NCBI GenBank assembly: GCA_020742515.1
Contig: DYWT01000054.1
Coordinates: 1 to 41,598 of the forward strand
Direction: 5' to 3'
From: Sporosarcina psychrophila
GTDB taxonomy: Bacteria; Bacillota; Bacilli; Bacillales_A; Planococcaceae
Length of the DNA: 41,598 nucleotides
A program made the translations under genes and the position numbers. Under the pieces are notes generated by a model. It worked only from the letters and a program-made list of their open reading frames with translations, was not told the DNA's origin and made no database searches. Within the stretch, counting starts at the first letter, position 1, and each line of letters begins with the position of its first letter. This document shows, in pieces, positions 10,382-18,461 of the stretch.

Positions 10382-11368
10382 ATGAAGAAAAACTTATTCT
10401 TTCTAACACTGGCAACTGCAGTAACTATTCCCGCTTTAGTTATATCGACACCAGTACATGCAGATAATTCTGCAGGGGTAAAAAAGTTTAAGGACATTCC
10501 TTCATCTCACGCATACTACAATGAGATTTCGGAGATGACAAGTAAAGGCATTATCCACGGTTACGAGAATGGGATGTTTAAACCCAATGAACTAATTACT
10601 CGTCAACATGCAGCAGCTCTATTAGCGCGTGCCTTCAAACCATCAGGAGACTATACACGAGAATTCACTGACATGTCTACAAAGAATTCTTATTATAAAG
10701 ATATGGTACAAGCAGTGGGTAATGGTTGGTTAGAAGCGCCTAATGGGAAGGCTCGTCCAAGTGATACAATCACACGTGGAGAAATGGCAATTGCTTTATC
10801 ACGCGCTGCAGGCTTAACAGATGAAAGAAAAAAGCATGGACTTAAAGATGTATCTACTAAATACGCCTACGCTGTCACAGTTCTAGTAAACTCTAAAGTA
10901 ACAACAGGCTTTGAAGATAATACATTCAGAGAAAACAAAGGATTATCTCGTGCTCACTATTCTGCCTTTTTGTATCGTACATTGAACTATAAAGCAGGGA
11001 TTACTGAATCGGAAAAAGAATCTATCTACGGAAGCTCTTACATTGGAAAATATGGAGCTGGCAAAGTACCTACACCAGTAGGAGTTACTTATGAAATACA
11101 AGTTGCTGAGTATGATAAATTAGTATCTCTCATGCCTAAAGGCGCTTATCATGGAAAACTATCAGCAAAAGGTTCAGTGTACTATGACGCTGTATTAAAT
11201 CAAATAGAGAAAGCATCAGGAATATCTAAAGTAACTATTGCAGGGTATATAGATGAATCTGCTAAGATAGGTAGAATCGTATACTTTGACGGAAACAATG
11301 GTAAGAAATACTTTGTTAGCTACCAGTATTCTACTCACGGGATAATGGTCGGAGAAGATCATCGTTGA
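10382..11368 (+). CDS. Secreted S-layer-homology (SLH) domain protein
   Basis: A 328-residue exported protein. The signal peptide MKKNLFFLTLATAVTIPAL ends near VHA-D. Three SLH repeats follow: FKDIPSSHAYYNEI with GMFKPNELITRQHAA, FTDMSTKNSYYKDM with TITRGEMAIALSRA, and LKDVSTKYAYAVTV with GLSRAHYSAFLYRT. These bind pyruvylated cell-wall polymer. The last 115 or so residues are a small domain I do not recognise, rich in Tyr and Gly. The start was chosen at 10382 because AGGAGG lies just upstream and the signal peptide begins there. The stop overlaps a tiny downstream ORF. Confidence 0.85.
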   Translation: MKKNLFFLTLATAVTIPALVISTPVHADNSAGVKKFKDIPSSHAYYNEISEMTSKGIIHGYENGMFKPNELITRQHAAALLARAFKPSGDYTREFTDMSTKNSYYKDMVQAVGNGWLEAPNGKARPSDTITRGEMAIALSRAAGLTDERKKHGLKDVSTKYAYAVTVLVNSKVTTGFEDNTFRENKGLSRAHYSAFLYRTLNYKAGITESEKESIYGSSYIGKYGAGKVPTPVGVTYEIQVAEYDKLVSLMPKGAYHGKLSAKGSVYYDAVLNQIEKASGISKVTIAGYIDESAKIGRIVYFDGNNGKKYFVSYQYSTHGIMVGEDHR

Positions 11369-11472
11369 AGTTAAAGAGTAAGGTCTTTAAAATACTTTTC
11401 ATAATCTTATTTGTATTAAGTTCTAATATGAATATGATCTATATAGATACAGCCTTAGCTGCACGAAGATAA
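11365..11472 (+). CDS. 35-residue ORF consisting of little more than a signal peptide
   Basis: A TTG start overlaps the stop codon of the SLH gene (TTGA), with GGAG about ten bases upstream. The product begins LKLKSKVFKILFIILFVL and ends TALAARR. It has a basic N terminus, hydrophobic core and an AxA-like site, and then stops. It may be the stub of a secreted protein truncated by rearrangement, or a genuine secreted micropeptide translationally coupled to the SLH gene. Confidence 0.4.
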   Translation: MKLKSKVFKILFIILFVLSSNMNMIYIDTALAARR

Positions 11473-11787
11473 AGACTGTAAATATGGGGTTTGTAGTATG
11501 AGGTATTTATGAAATTATCGATTTTTCATCCTGTTGCCGACAATAGGTTATGGCAAACCATACATACGGTATCGGTATTAGTATATAGAGTGCCTTGTTC
11601 TTATTCAACTAACGGACAAGTTAGTTAACAACAAAGCGTTAAAGTTTAATTTGAAACAACTTAAATTGAAATGGATGAAGGGATTCGGTTTCTAACATGA
11701 TTTGAATGAATATCGTATAGTGTGGATTAAATTTAAAACGGAGTTATAGGAAAATAAATAAGCTGAAGTGCAAGGAGGATTGATTGT
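11473..11787. other. Gene-free stretch with cassette repeat 1
   Basis: No gene seen. It contains one good copy of the hairpin repeat at 11601-11636. A segment near 11470-11515 (AAGACTGTAAATATGGGG, then TATGAGGTATT) resembles 14088-14130, upstream of the 590-residue protein. Confidence 0.4.
11601..11636 (+). repeat. Cassette-type hairpin repeat, copy 1
   Basis: AACTAAC, loop GGACAA, GTTAGTT: a perfect 7-bp stem, preceded by TTATTC and followed by AACAACAAAG. This is the best-preserved copy in the window. Confidence 0.6.
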
Positions 11788-11814
11788 ATGACAAGGAAAA
11801 CTATTTTTGCATAG
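11788..11814 (+). CDS. Possible 8-codon leader peptide (MTRKTIFA)
   Basis: ATG at 11788 has an excellent ribosome binding site (AAGGAGG, nine bases upstream). The frame stops after eight codons, and the TAG stop overlaps the first bases of a perfect 13-bp hairpin. This is the geometry of a leader peptide in ribosome-mediated attenuation of the next gene (11893). Inference only. Confidence 0.4.
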   Translation: MTRKTIFA

Positions 11815-11855
11815 CAAAGGCTATTGCATAATAAATTGAAAAAATAGCCTTTGCT
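11813..11855 (+). promoter_or_regulatory. Hairpin following the leader ORF
   Basis: AGCAAAGGCTATT and AATAGCCTTTGCT are exact inverted repeats around a 17-base AT-rich loop. No T run follows, so it is not a standard terminator. It may be an attenuator or RNA-stability element for the gene at 11893. Confidence 0.5.
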
Positions 11856-11892
11856 CTTCCTAAAAGAAATATTAACATTTAGGAGTGCGGAA

Positions 11893-12171
11893 ATGAGCTA
11901 TAAAAATGCAAAGAATCTACTACCAGCCGAGTTGGTAGAGTTAATACAAAATTATGTGGACGGTGAATATATATATATCCCGCGAATAGAAGATAATAAA
12001 AAGAGTTGGGGATCCAGTACTGATACAATAAGGGAATTGAATTTGAGAAATTGTAATATTTATAACGATTATCTAACGGGAATGGATATGGATACTTTGG
12101 GTAGAAAATATTATTTGTCATCAAAGAGTATTCAAAGAATTGTACTTAAAGAAAAAAGAGCAAACTTTTGA
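11893..12171 (+). CDS. CD3324-like small helix-turn-helix protein
   Basis: A 92-residue protein, MSYKNAKNLLPAELVELIQN onwards, with GEYIYIPR, SWGSSTDTIRELNLRN and a C-terminal helix-turn-helix-like part (GMDMDTLGRKYYLSSKSIQRIV). This resembles the CD3324/Mor-like small regulator family of Firmicutes, usually found as an isolated accessory gene. The start at 11893 follows AGGAG; an upstream in-frame extension lacks a ribosome binding site. A terminator follows at once. It is bracketed by hairpin repeats 1 and 2. Confidence 0.75.
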   Translation: MSYKNAKNLLPAELVELIQNYVDGEYIYIPRIEDNKKSWGSSTDTIRELNLRNCNIYNDYLTGMDMDTLGRKYYLSSKSIQRIVLKEKRANF

Positions 12172-12175
12172 AGTG

Positions 12176-12216
12176 AGCCAATGTGGTTTTATGCCGCATT
12201 GGCTTATTTTCTTTTA
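12176..12216 (+). terminator. Intrinsic terminator after the CD3324-like gene
   Basis: AGCCAATGTGG and CCGCATTGGCT pair (one G-U) around a short loop, followed by a T-rich run. Confidence 0.8.
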
Positions 12217-12337
12217 CAAAATGAGTATGAGGTTTTTTCAGTAATGTAAAGGGGATATAATCTAATCAACACTTATAAATGATGAGAGAAAATCAACTAG
12301 CTAATAGTATTTGAATACTCACTCTTAGTCTATCTAG

Positions 12338-12373
12338 ATTATTGAACTAAAGTGGCAGAATTGTTGAAGAAGG
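12338..12373 (+). repeat. Cassette-type hairpin repeat, copy 2 (diverged)
   Basis: ATTATTGAACTAAAGTGGCAG followed by a right arm close to TTGTTGAAGAAG. It lies 50 bases upstream of a GNAT gene. Confidence 0.45.
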
Positions 12374-12423
12374 GATTATTTAACTTAATGCAAAATGAGT
12401 TTTTACAAAGGAGAAGATAGGAG

Positions 12424-13002
12424 ATGGATATGAACAATTTATTTACAATAGACTGTGGAGAAATATTACTGAGAGAGTTTAGAATTGAAGATGTAGATAG
12501 GATTTATGAAATCACCTCACAACCTGAAGTTTATGAATTTCTGCCTGATTGGCATTCAACAAGAGAACAACGATTGAACTGGGTTACAAATTATGAAATA
12601 CCATCCAATAAAGAGTTTTTGTCAGCCGTCCCTAATATCGATGGTCAAAATTATTTGAAATTGGGAATTGTATTAAAGGAAACTGGCGAATTTATAGGTT
12701 TTTGCAATACTGGGATTAAAGAAGAGCTAAGTGAACCAAACCGGGAAATTGCTTATGCTATTTCAAAACATTACAGAAATCGTGGATACTCAACAAAAGC
12801 AGTAAAAGGATTGATAAAATATCTGTTTGAGAATACAGATGTAGAACAACTTAATACAGCTGTTCTGCCCCTCAATATAAGCTCAAGTAAAGTTATTCAA
12901 AAATGTGGTTTCCATTTTAATGGTGATATTGAAATTGAAGACCAAACGCATTATCATTACACTCTTAGCAAAGAAGATTGGAAAAGTGGAAATAATCAAT
13001 AA
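12424..13002 (+). CDS. GNAT family N-acetyltransferase
   Basis: A 192-residue acetyl-CoA-dependent acyltransferase of the RimJ/RimL-like class. It starts with ILLREFRIEDVDRIYEIT, has the beta-strand pair KLGIVLKETGEFIGFCNTG, the acetyl-CoA pyrophosphate-binding part ISKHYRNRGYSTKAVKGLI, and the tail SSKVIQKCGFHFNGDI. The substrate cannot be told; relatives acetylate protein N termini, small amines or drugs. GGAGAAGATAGGAG lies upstream. It is a single-gene unit flanked by hairpin repeats 2 and 3. Confidence 0.88.
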   Translation: MDMNNLFTIDCGEILLREFRIEDVDRIYEITSQPEVYEFLPDWHSTREQRLNWVTNYEIPSNKEFLSAVPNIDGQNYLKLGIVLKETGEFIGFCNTGIKEELSEPNREIAYAISKHYRNRGYSTKAVKGLIKYLFENTDVEQLNTAVLPLNISSSKVIQKCGFHFNGDIEIEDQTHYHYTLSKEDWKSGNNQ

Positions 13003-13051
13003 GGCTATTGAAATATTGAACAAATGGGTACTTCAGTGGAAGGATAGTAAT

Positions 13052-13096
13052 GTTTTTCTTATTGAACTAAAATGGTAGGTTAGTTGAATAACAAAG
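13052..13096 (+). repeat. Cassette-type hairpin repeat, copy 3
   Basis: TTTTTCTTATTGAACTAAAA, then TGGTAGGTTAGTTGAATAAC and AAAG. It separates two GNAT genes and shares the TTCTTATT lead-in and GAATAACAAAG exit with other copies. Confidence 0.55.
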
Positions 13097-13156
13097 AATA
13101 TGCTCAAAAATAGGTTTATTAGATATATAATTCTAATACAAAAGGAGAAATGAATA

Positions 13157-13588
13157 ATGAGTTTGCATATTACTAAAGAATTAAATAAGAAGGATAAACA
13201 ATATATTGATGATGAGCTTTATAAGTTTAACTTAAAGCATTTCCCAGTAGATTTAGGGGGCAGATACGAAGAAATTAGTTTATATCTTAAGGATGAAAAC
13301 GGTATAGTTCGGGGTGGAATACTAGCTGAGGTGTGCTGGAATTGGTTGGAAATTAATGCTTTTATAATAGATGAAGATATACGAAAATCGGGTTTTGGAA
13401 ATAAATTATTATTAGAACTTGAGAAGATGGCTTTAGAAAAAGAATGTGATTTTATTAAGGTAGATACTTTGAGTTTCCAGGCATTAGGTTTCTACGAAAA
13501 GAATGGCTATCAAATCTTCGGGAGTTTAGAGAATGTAGGCAGAGACCATAAACATCACTATTTAAAAAAAGATTTAAAAAATCGTTAA
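13157..13588 (+). CDS. GNAT family N-acetyltransferase (second)
   Basis: A 143-residue single-domain acetyltransferase. It shows GIVRGGILAEVCWNWLEINA (strands 2-4), DEDIRKSGFGNKLLLELEKM (acetyl-CoA binding V/I-x-x-x-x-G-x-G/A) and TLSFQALGFYEKNGYQIFG (C-terminal NGF/NGY-type signature). It is unrelated in detail to the GNAT just upstream, so this is not a tandem duplication. The substrate is unknown. AAAGGAG precedes the ATG. It is bracketed by hairpin repeats 3 and 4. Confidence 0.88.
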   Translation: MSLHITKELNKKDKQYIDDELYKFNLKHFPVDLGGRYEEISLYLKDENGIVRGGILAEVCWNWLEINAFIIDEDIRKSGFGNKLLLELEKMALEKECDFIKVDTLSFQALGFYEKNGYQIFGSLENVGRDHKHHYLKKDLKNR

Positions 13589-13613
13589 TGGTATAGGGCC
13601 GAGAAGTTTTACA

Positions 13614-13650
13614 TTTTCTTCTTTCCTAACGGGCAGGTTAGTTAAAGATA
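13614..13650 (+). repeat. Cassette-type hairpin repeat, copy 4
   Basis: TTTTCTTCTTTCCTAACGGG followed by CAGGTTAGTTAAAGAT. The inner stem is CTAAC/GTTAG with loop GGGCAG. It lies 25 bases after the second GNAT gene. Confidence 0.55.
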
Positions 13651-13788
13651 TAGGGCTGGGATATATGAGTGACCGATTTAAATTATGTCTGAAAACAGGG
13701 GTGCAGTTCACTAGGTGGCGGGCTGCTCCTTTATTAACTATTACGTTGCTCCCATCTAGCCCCAATAGACGCAAACTCTACGTTATCG

Positions 13789-13903
13789 TTTGATAATAGA
13801 GACCCCCACAAACATTTATCGCCTCAATGTTAGTACGTTACACCACAATACTGTAAGAGTATGATACTATTTGTTACGTCCAATAGACAAGAAACTTTTA
13901 TGG
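13789..13903 (+). repeat. Dispersed repeat A (partner at 28567-28675)
   Basis: About 110 bases that align along their length with a second copy upstream of hemW. Shared anchors include TGATAATA, ACACAATACTG-like and TATGATACTATTT, and the end CTTTTATGG or CTCTTATGG. Nature unknown. Confidence 0.55.
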
Positions 13904-14332
13904 TTGAAGAGTAAAAAGACGCAGTAAAAATACTTAAAAGTCATGAAAGAAAAAACTTGTTTTCAAAGCGGATACTTATAGAGCGAGCAATAAAAGGAAG
14001 CCCCCAATAACTATAAATTGTTAGTATGTCCTGAAAGACTGGGTTTTAGCAGTGTGTGCTGTTTCCGTAGGAAGTAAAGCGAAGACTGTGAATATAGGAA
14101 TCTATGACAAGGTATTAAAGACAATTTAAAGGGAATCGATTAAGCAGTTAATACTTGGAAATAGAATTAAATATGATTGCTTTTCATAAAAAGCGATGTA
14201 AAGGTGTCGCGAATTCCGTCACGAACCGTTACTACAGAAAAGTAAAGGAAGCTATTTTGTTTCTGTTTAATATAAACAAGTGAAGGAATATGTCTTCTGA
14301 AAATATATACATAGAATTGGAGAGGTCTAATT

Positions 14333-16105
14333 TTGACATTTTTTGAAACAGTTGCAGATTCACGCAAAGTATTCGATGAACAATTTGAAAATGGCCTTTC
14401 ACCGTTGCAGGCTCGTCATGAACAAGCTGGTATTTTTAAATCACGTTTAAACGAAACTGGTTTTTTTGCTTTGACCCTACAACGTATCGGTCATCAATTA
14501 ATTTTCCTCACAGCTTTATACAAAAAATCCACTGACAAGGGAACAAAATCCCGTGTCCTTCAAGAGATTGAAGATATCATTAATGGTGAAACTGTTTCTG
14601 GTGTAGGATCACATGTTGGGACTAAATATTATACTTTCACTACTCTCGCGCCTACTATCACTGGCTATACTATAAATACAAGCGGTGTTTCGGGTTCGAA
14701 AGAAATAATCAATGGAGTACCTACGAGCAATAAGTACTTTTCAACTCCCACAGTTTCAGATGGCTTTATTGAACCGACATTAGATAATTACTCAAAAGAT
14801 CTTGGATATATTGATGGTGGATTTGAGACAGATCCGGGATTTGGCCTTATTTTAGTGGGATATACTAACATCTTAGCTAATTTAACCTTACTATCTTCCC
14901 TAGACCCTACAGTTCGAAATCATGTAGAAGAAGGGGCAAAGACCATGTTCCAAAAACTCGCAATTTATTATGCTCAAAATCCTAAATTTACCGAGAAAAA
15001 TCAAGCTACTTCTGATTTTGATTTTACACATACTACTATCGCTCGTTTAGCAGAGAACTACGGTTCTTCTGACTTACAAATCTTCGATACTGGAATTGCT
15101 ACAGATCTTTCAACAACTAATGGTTTTAAAGTAGGAACTGGTGTATTAAATACTATCTACACTCACATAGCTTCACTGGCTTATTATCTAGCGGTTGGTC
15201 TTGGAAAATCAAAGTCTCAAATCAAGACTATTGAAACATCTGAATTGTTAAGTGGAATTTCTACAAACTCGCCATTACGAACTGGTCAATTAAATCAATA
15301 CTTCGAACAATTTCCTGACTACCTTAATAAGATCGGTAATCCAACAACTTTCGATTCGATAGCTGGTCTTGCTCTTGGTGTTGGTGGTGTAAGTCAAACG
15401 TTCGCTCTTATTTCATCTCAAATATCTGCGGCTCGTCTTACTGAACTTGGTGTTTCTTCTGTTTCTCAGTTGAACTCTGCCAGTACAAGCGATGGCAATA
15501 CTTATTACTCTCAAGATCATATGAGAGGTTTCTTAGGCTCAAGCGGTTACGATTCATACGTAGCTATGGCATTAGTATGGATGTCACATGCGTCTGGGAC
15601 CGAGACTGTAACTGATCGATATGCTACGACATCTCAATTAAGTGGAACTGCTTTCACAGTTGCTAAACAGGTTGGCCACGAGTACCGTCGAAAGCTAAGT
15701 AACAAGACACTTAACAATCCTATCGCAATGCATCATGCGTCTAAGTCTAGTGATGGTTTAGCGCTAACAGAATATCTTGGTCAGTTACAAAACTACATCA
15801 AGAACGCATGTGCAACAGAAACTCACGGAGTTTATCCAACGTTCGTTGATTTTGTTGATAAAGTAAATTTGGATAATCCAGATCCAACAGGTTTCTTATA
15901 CTCATTCGCTTCTAATGGTGATGCTGATTTATTCAAAGAGGTCAATGAGCGTGTGATGGCGAATGGTGAATTCGACAACTTAAATAACATATCTGCTGAT
16001 ATTTCTGCAGTTCGAAGTTATATCCGGATTTCACCTAAAACTTCACATCGGGGTATTCATGGTTTAGCTGGATTACTAGAAAGAGGAATTACTTCAAATT
16101 GTTAA
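14333..16105 (+). CDS. Orphan 590-residue protein, unknown family
   Basis: TTG start with GGAGAGG seven bases upstream; the product begins MTFFETVADSRKVFDEQF. No signal peptide or membrane segment is evident. The N-terminal 85 residues look helical (RIGHQLIFLTALYKKSTDKG). A Gly/Ser/Thr-rich middle (TITGYTINTSGVSG) is followed by a long, largely helical region (GLALGVGGVSQTFALISSQI), and the protein ends SNC. Codons such as CGT, GGT and ACT recur, which may indicate high expression. It sits alone between non-coding stretches. I do not recognise the family. A phage-structural, parasporal or storage-type protein are guesses I cannot support. Confidence 0.85.
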   Translation: MTFFETVADSRKVFDEQFENGLSPLQARHEQAGIFKSRLNETGFFALTLQRIGHQLIFLTALYKKSTDKGTKSRVLQEIEDIINGETVSGVGSHVGTKYYTFTTLAPTITGYTINTSGVSGSKEIINGVPTSNKYFSTPTVSDGFIEPTLDNYSKDLGYIDGGFETDPGFGLILVGYTNILANLTLLSSLDPTVRNHVEEGAKTMFQKLAIYYAQNPKFTEKNQATSDFDFTHTTIARLAENYGSSDLQIFDTGIATDLSTTNGFKVGTGVLNTIYTHIASLAYYLAVGLGKSKSQIKTIETSELLSGISTNSPLRTGQLNQYFEQFPDYLNKIGNPTTFDSIAGLALGVGGVSQTFALISSQISAARLTELGVSSVSQLNSASTSDGNTYYSQDHMRGFLGSSGYDSYVAMALVWMSHASGTETVTDRYATTSQLSGTAFTVAKQVGHEYRRKLSNKTLNNPIAMHHASKSSDGLALTEYLGQLQNYIKNACATETHGVYPTFVDFVDKVNLDNPDPTGFLYSFASNGDADLFKEVNERVMANGEFDNLNNISADISAVRSYIRISPKTSHRGIHGLAGLLERGITSNC

Positions 16106-16252
16106 GAGTGTTTATTGCGGGGATCTAATTTCAAACAGGCCATCGAACGGTAAGGTGGTCAGCTAAGCTGAGCGGTTTTAATGAAATAGCGAAATCCTTG
16201 AAAAATACAACACCTAGATGGTTTGATACTGACTAGCAAAGGGGATCTCTTT

Positions 16253-16453
16253 ATGAGAATGAAAGAATTACAGATGAGTTCCAACGGAGTCTTGAATTTC
16301 GATACAAAAGAACTATCGGGATCATGCGTCATTGTAATCAGTGACGGTAAAGTCAAAATATCAGAATTACCTCCATATGCTGATACGATAATCAAGACGT
16401 ATAAAGGGATAGTGACTTGTGTTAATTGGGATGAGGGGAGCTATTTTGAATAA
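16253..16453 (+). CDS. XtrA/YqaO-like small prophage protein
   Basis: A 66-residue protein beginning MRMKELQMSSNGVLNFDTKE, with SCVIVISDGKVKISELPPYA, and ending VTCVNWDEGSYFE. The layout (strand, ISDGKVK, ELPP, final WDEG..F) resembles the XtrA/YqaO proteins of PBSX and skin-type prophages, which lie just before the terminase region; function unknown. A terminase pair does lie further downstream here, which supports a prophage origin. AAAGGGG precedes the chosen ATG. Confidence 0.6.
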   Translation: MRMKELQMSSNGVLNFDTKELSGSCVIVISDGKVKISELPPYADTIIKTYKGIVTCVNWDEGSYFE

Positions 16454-16529
16454 AAGAAAAAGAATAAGAATTCAAACGATGTTGAAGGTGTTTTAAAGTT
16501 TCTCCGTAACGATCCACAATCTCGGATGG

Positions 16530-17072
16530 ACAGATCTTTGTATTGTTACAAAAAACGGAAAATTCCGGCAAAAGCGCCCAATTGTTTTCTTATCTAATGG
16601 TTGGCCTGGTTATTTTTCACCTTTTAGCGTTTTTAGGTTTTGTTAATAACAGCAAAGATTTCACCATTGATGAAAAAATGATGTTTTCGCTTCGTATGTT
16701 ATTCTGGTATCAATCTTAATACCGATAATTCAATTTATTGTTAGTAAAAATGATTCTGTTAATATGGAAAAGACTGAATACCTGCTGTTGTATATTGTGA
16801 ACATCATAACTGACCAAGCTAAAATATTCAATGAAGAGAAGGAAAAGTATAATGAAGTATTAAGTAAGATTGCTAGTTTGGAAAGTATAGATAAAGTAGT
16901 AGACGAGGAATTTTTGAATATCAAAAATCAAAAGGAAATGATGCATTACTTAAAAGAAAGACATTCCGGAATCAAAAAAATAGTCCCCGCAAGTCAACTA
17001 GAGGACAACGATGATTACAGCATTGCGCTGTATCATTTGTTGTCCTCTTTTTTATTTCAAAAAAAGGAGTGA
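16530..17072 (+). pseudogene. Phage-type small membrane protein, frameshifted
   Basis: One frame reads ENSGKSAQLFSYLMVGLVIF, then HLLAFLGFVNNSKDFTIDEK, and stops near 16719. Shifting frame near 16708 restores SILIPIIQFIVSKNDSVN, followed by a helical cytoplasmic part ending HLLSSFLFQKKE at 17072. Together this makes a two-helix membrane protein of about 160-180 residues with one frameshift. Function unknown; the setting is prophage. Confidence 0.5.
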
Positions 17073-17078
17073 GAGAAA

Positions 17079-17265
17079 TGAAATCGTTGCAGCTGAACTG
17101 GTTGAAAAAGGATCCGCTGATGCTCGGACAGGCGAAGTGGAGCGAAAAGATACTGGGACAAGGGGTAAGTCGTCGGAACAGTTGTCTGATAGGGAATGGG
17201 CTGAATTGATGGGTACAAATCGGCAAACGTGCAAAAGGGTTAACGGGTCAATTCGTAAACGATAA
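17079..17265 (+). pseudogene. Small phage protein fragment, probably frameshifted
   Basis: ATG at 17079 has a good ribosome binding site (AAGGAGTG) but its frame ends quickly. An overlapping frame gives AAELVEKGSADARTGEVE and ends SDREWAELMGTNRQTCKRVN-GSIRKR, a type of C-terminal motif seen in small prophage proteins. I infer a single gene disrupted near its start. Confidence 0.35.
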
Positions 17266-17279
17266 TAGGGTTCGGGCTT

Positions 17280-17470
17280 ATGACGGAGAAGCAGATTGTG
17301 CAGTTGTTGAAAGATTATCACTGGATGATTAATAGTGTGAAGATAATGCGCGAGGGATTGAATGATGTTGGTGGAACTTTACGGCTCAATATGGATTGGA
17401 GGCAGCTATGCTGAAAGCGGCGTTTGTGGTTTTAACTACGCCGACGTCCCCATTACATACAAGTGATTAT
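17280..17470 (+). pseudogene. ArpU-like phage regulator fragment, frameshifted
   Basis: ATG at 17280 gives MTEKQIVQLLKDYHWMINSV and stops at 17414. The +1 frame continues AQYGLEAAMLKAAFVVL across the same place. The combination resembles the N-terminal part of ArpU/RinA-type late-gene regulators of Gram-positive phages, but only this fragment remains. Assignment is tentative. Confidence 0.35.
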
Positions 17471-17916
17471 TTATGTTTTACTAGGTGCTCCTTAAGCGCA
17501 ACATTCAATCTCTCTAAATTCTTCGGATCCATGAGAGGGATTTTTGAGCAATCTATTTTCATGAGATCCCCAACGTAAGTAGCGTGGCGCCTTATTTTGT
17601 TGAAGACGACTGGCGGTAAATTCAGTAGCTCGATCTCATCATCTAGTGGATTGTGTTTGATTTCGACGACAGGTTCAAAGATAGGCTCGACAACAGTGTT
17701 GTCTACAAATTTCAATAGCATCCCGACATCAGTTATCTCAAGTAAGATCATGATTTTCTGGAGGTGGATAAGTGATAAGCGTTCAGTTTTATTTTTATTA
17801 AGATTAGAGATAGATTCGTAACGGATGTCTGTTAAATTCGGAAGTTTTAGTTGAGTCATATTTCGTTCTTTAAGGATTTGATTTGACACAATTTCAACCT
17901 CAGCCAATGTAATCAA
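17467..17916 (-). CDS. Xre-family transcriptional regulator (minus strand)
   Basis: A 149-residue protein with an N-terminal Cro/CI-type helix-turn-helix: ILKERNMTQLKLPNLTDIRY, then ESISNLNKNKTERLSLIHLQ and KIMILLEITDVGMLLKFVD. An acidic, unrecognised C-terminal half follows (LDDEIELLNLPPVVFNKIRR). It is transcribed against the surrounding prophage genes and divergently from a small secreted peptide gene. It may be a remnant lysogeny regulator. The exact start is uncertain because several upstream starts are possible. Confidence 0.65.
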   Translation of the reverse strand: MITLAEVEIVSNQILKERNMTQLKLPNLTDIRYESISNLNKNKTERLSLIHLQKIMILLEITDVGMLLKFVDNTVVEPIFEPVVEIKHNPLDDEIELLNLPPVVFNKIRRHATYVGDLMKIDCSKIPLMDPKNLERLNVALKEHLVKHK

Positions 17917-18183
17917 CTCCGAGTAAATGATGAGGTAATTCTACCTTATATCCGATTATCCGTATAGGCGGAGAATAAAAGAGGGGGTGCGTGCGTGCGA
18001 GCGACATGACCCCTCTTACCAGCCCTGATACATAGGTAATTAAAAAATTAGTTGGTTTAGACTGAGTATCTTGAATGTACAAAATAAATATTCGAAAAAA
18101 TAAAAAAATAAAAAGGGTTTTAGTAAATAGAGCAGAATATAACGGTGTACGAAGAAATATCTAAATAAAGGAGATGGGAATTG

Positions 18184-18342
18184 ATGAAAAAGAAAAAGTC
18201 GACGTTTTCTATCATGAGTATTTTATTAGTTTTAAGTTTATCGTTTGGTAGCAGTGCAGGCGCAAAACCAGTTGATTTTGATCCCGATCCTCCAAAGCCA
18301 CCACCAACATCGTGCGTAAAAGCGCCTTGTCCATTGTATTAA
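18184..18342 (+). CDS. 52-residue secreted peptide precursor
   Basis: ATG at 18184 has AAAGGAG upstream. The product starts MKKKKSTFSIMSILLVLSLS, an export signal with a cleavage site near SAGA-K. The mature part is about 25 residues, Pro- and Asp-rich (KPVDFDPDPPKPPP), with two cysteines near the end (SCVKAPCPLY). A terminator follows directly. The small size and export suggest a signalling or effector peptide, but no Rap, Aim or processing partner is visible beyond the divergent Xre gene. Confidence 0.6.
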   Translation: MKKKKSTFSIMSILLVLSLSFGSSAGAKPVDFDPDPPKPPPTSCVKAPCPLY

Positions 18343-18352
18343 TTGATTCAGA

Positions 18353-18388
18353 AAAAGCATCGATTCTAAAACGATCGGTGCTTTTTTA
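18353..18388 (+). terminator. Terminator after the secreted peptide gene
   Basis: AAAAGCATCGAT and ATCGGTGCTTTTTT pair with one G-U, ending in a T run. Confidence 0.8.
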
Positions 18389-18461
18389 TATACCTAAAAA
18401 AGTGAGATTAAAATGATTTACACCTTACTTGGCGAATGTTGTCGTATGAGCGGGGAGGAAA

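Larger units (their letters stand above)
13589..14332. other. 744-base non-coding stretch
   Basis: No supportable gene. It holds hairpin repeat 4 and dispersed repeat A. It also has an AT-rich leader before the 590-residue gene, with a segment near 14088-14130 similar to 11470-11515. Within repeat A, CCAATAGACGCAAACT (near 13762) and CCAATAGACAAGAAACT (near 13880) form imperfect direct repeats. Confidence 0.5.

Noticed and set aside
11813..11855. Ordinary intrinsic terminator
   Set aside because: Perfect stem but no T run after it, and a leader-like ORF with a strong ribosome binding site runs into it.
18184..18342. Arbitrium (AimP) or Phr signalling peptide
   Set aside because: No AimR/Rap TPR protein next to it and the C terminus does not resemble known arbitrium or Phr peptides; kept only as a secreted peptide of unknown role.
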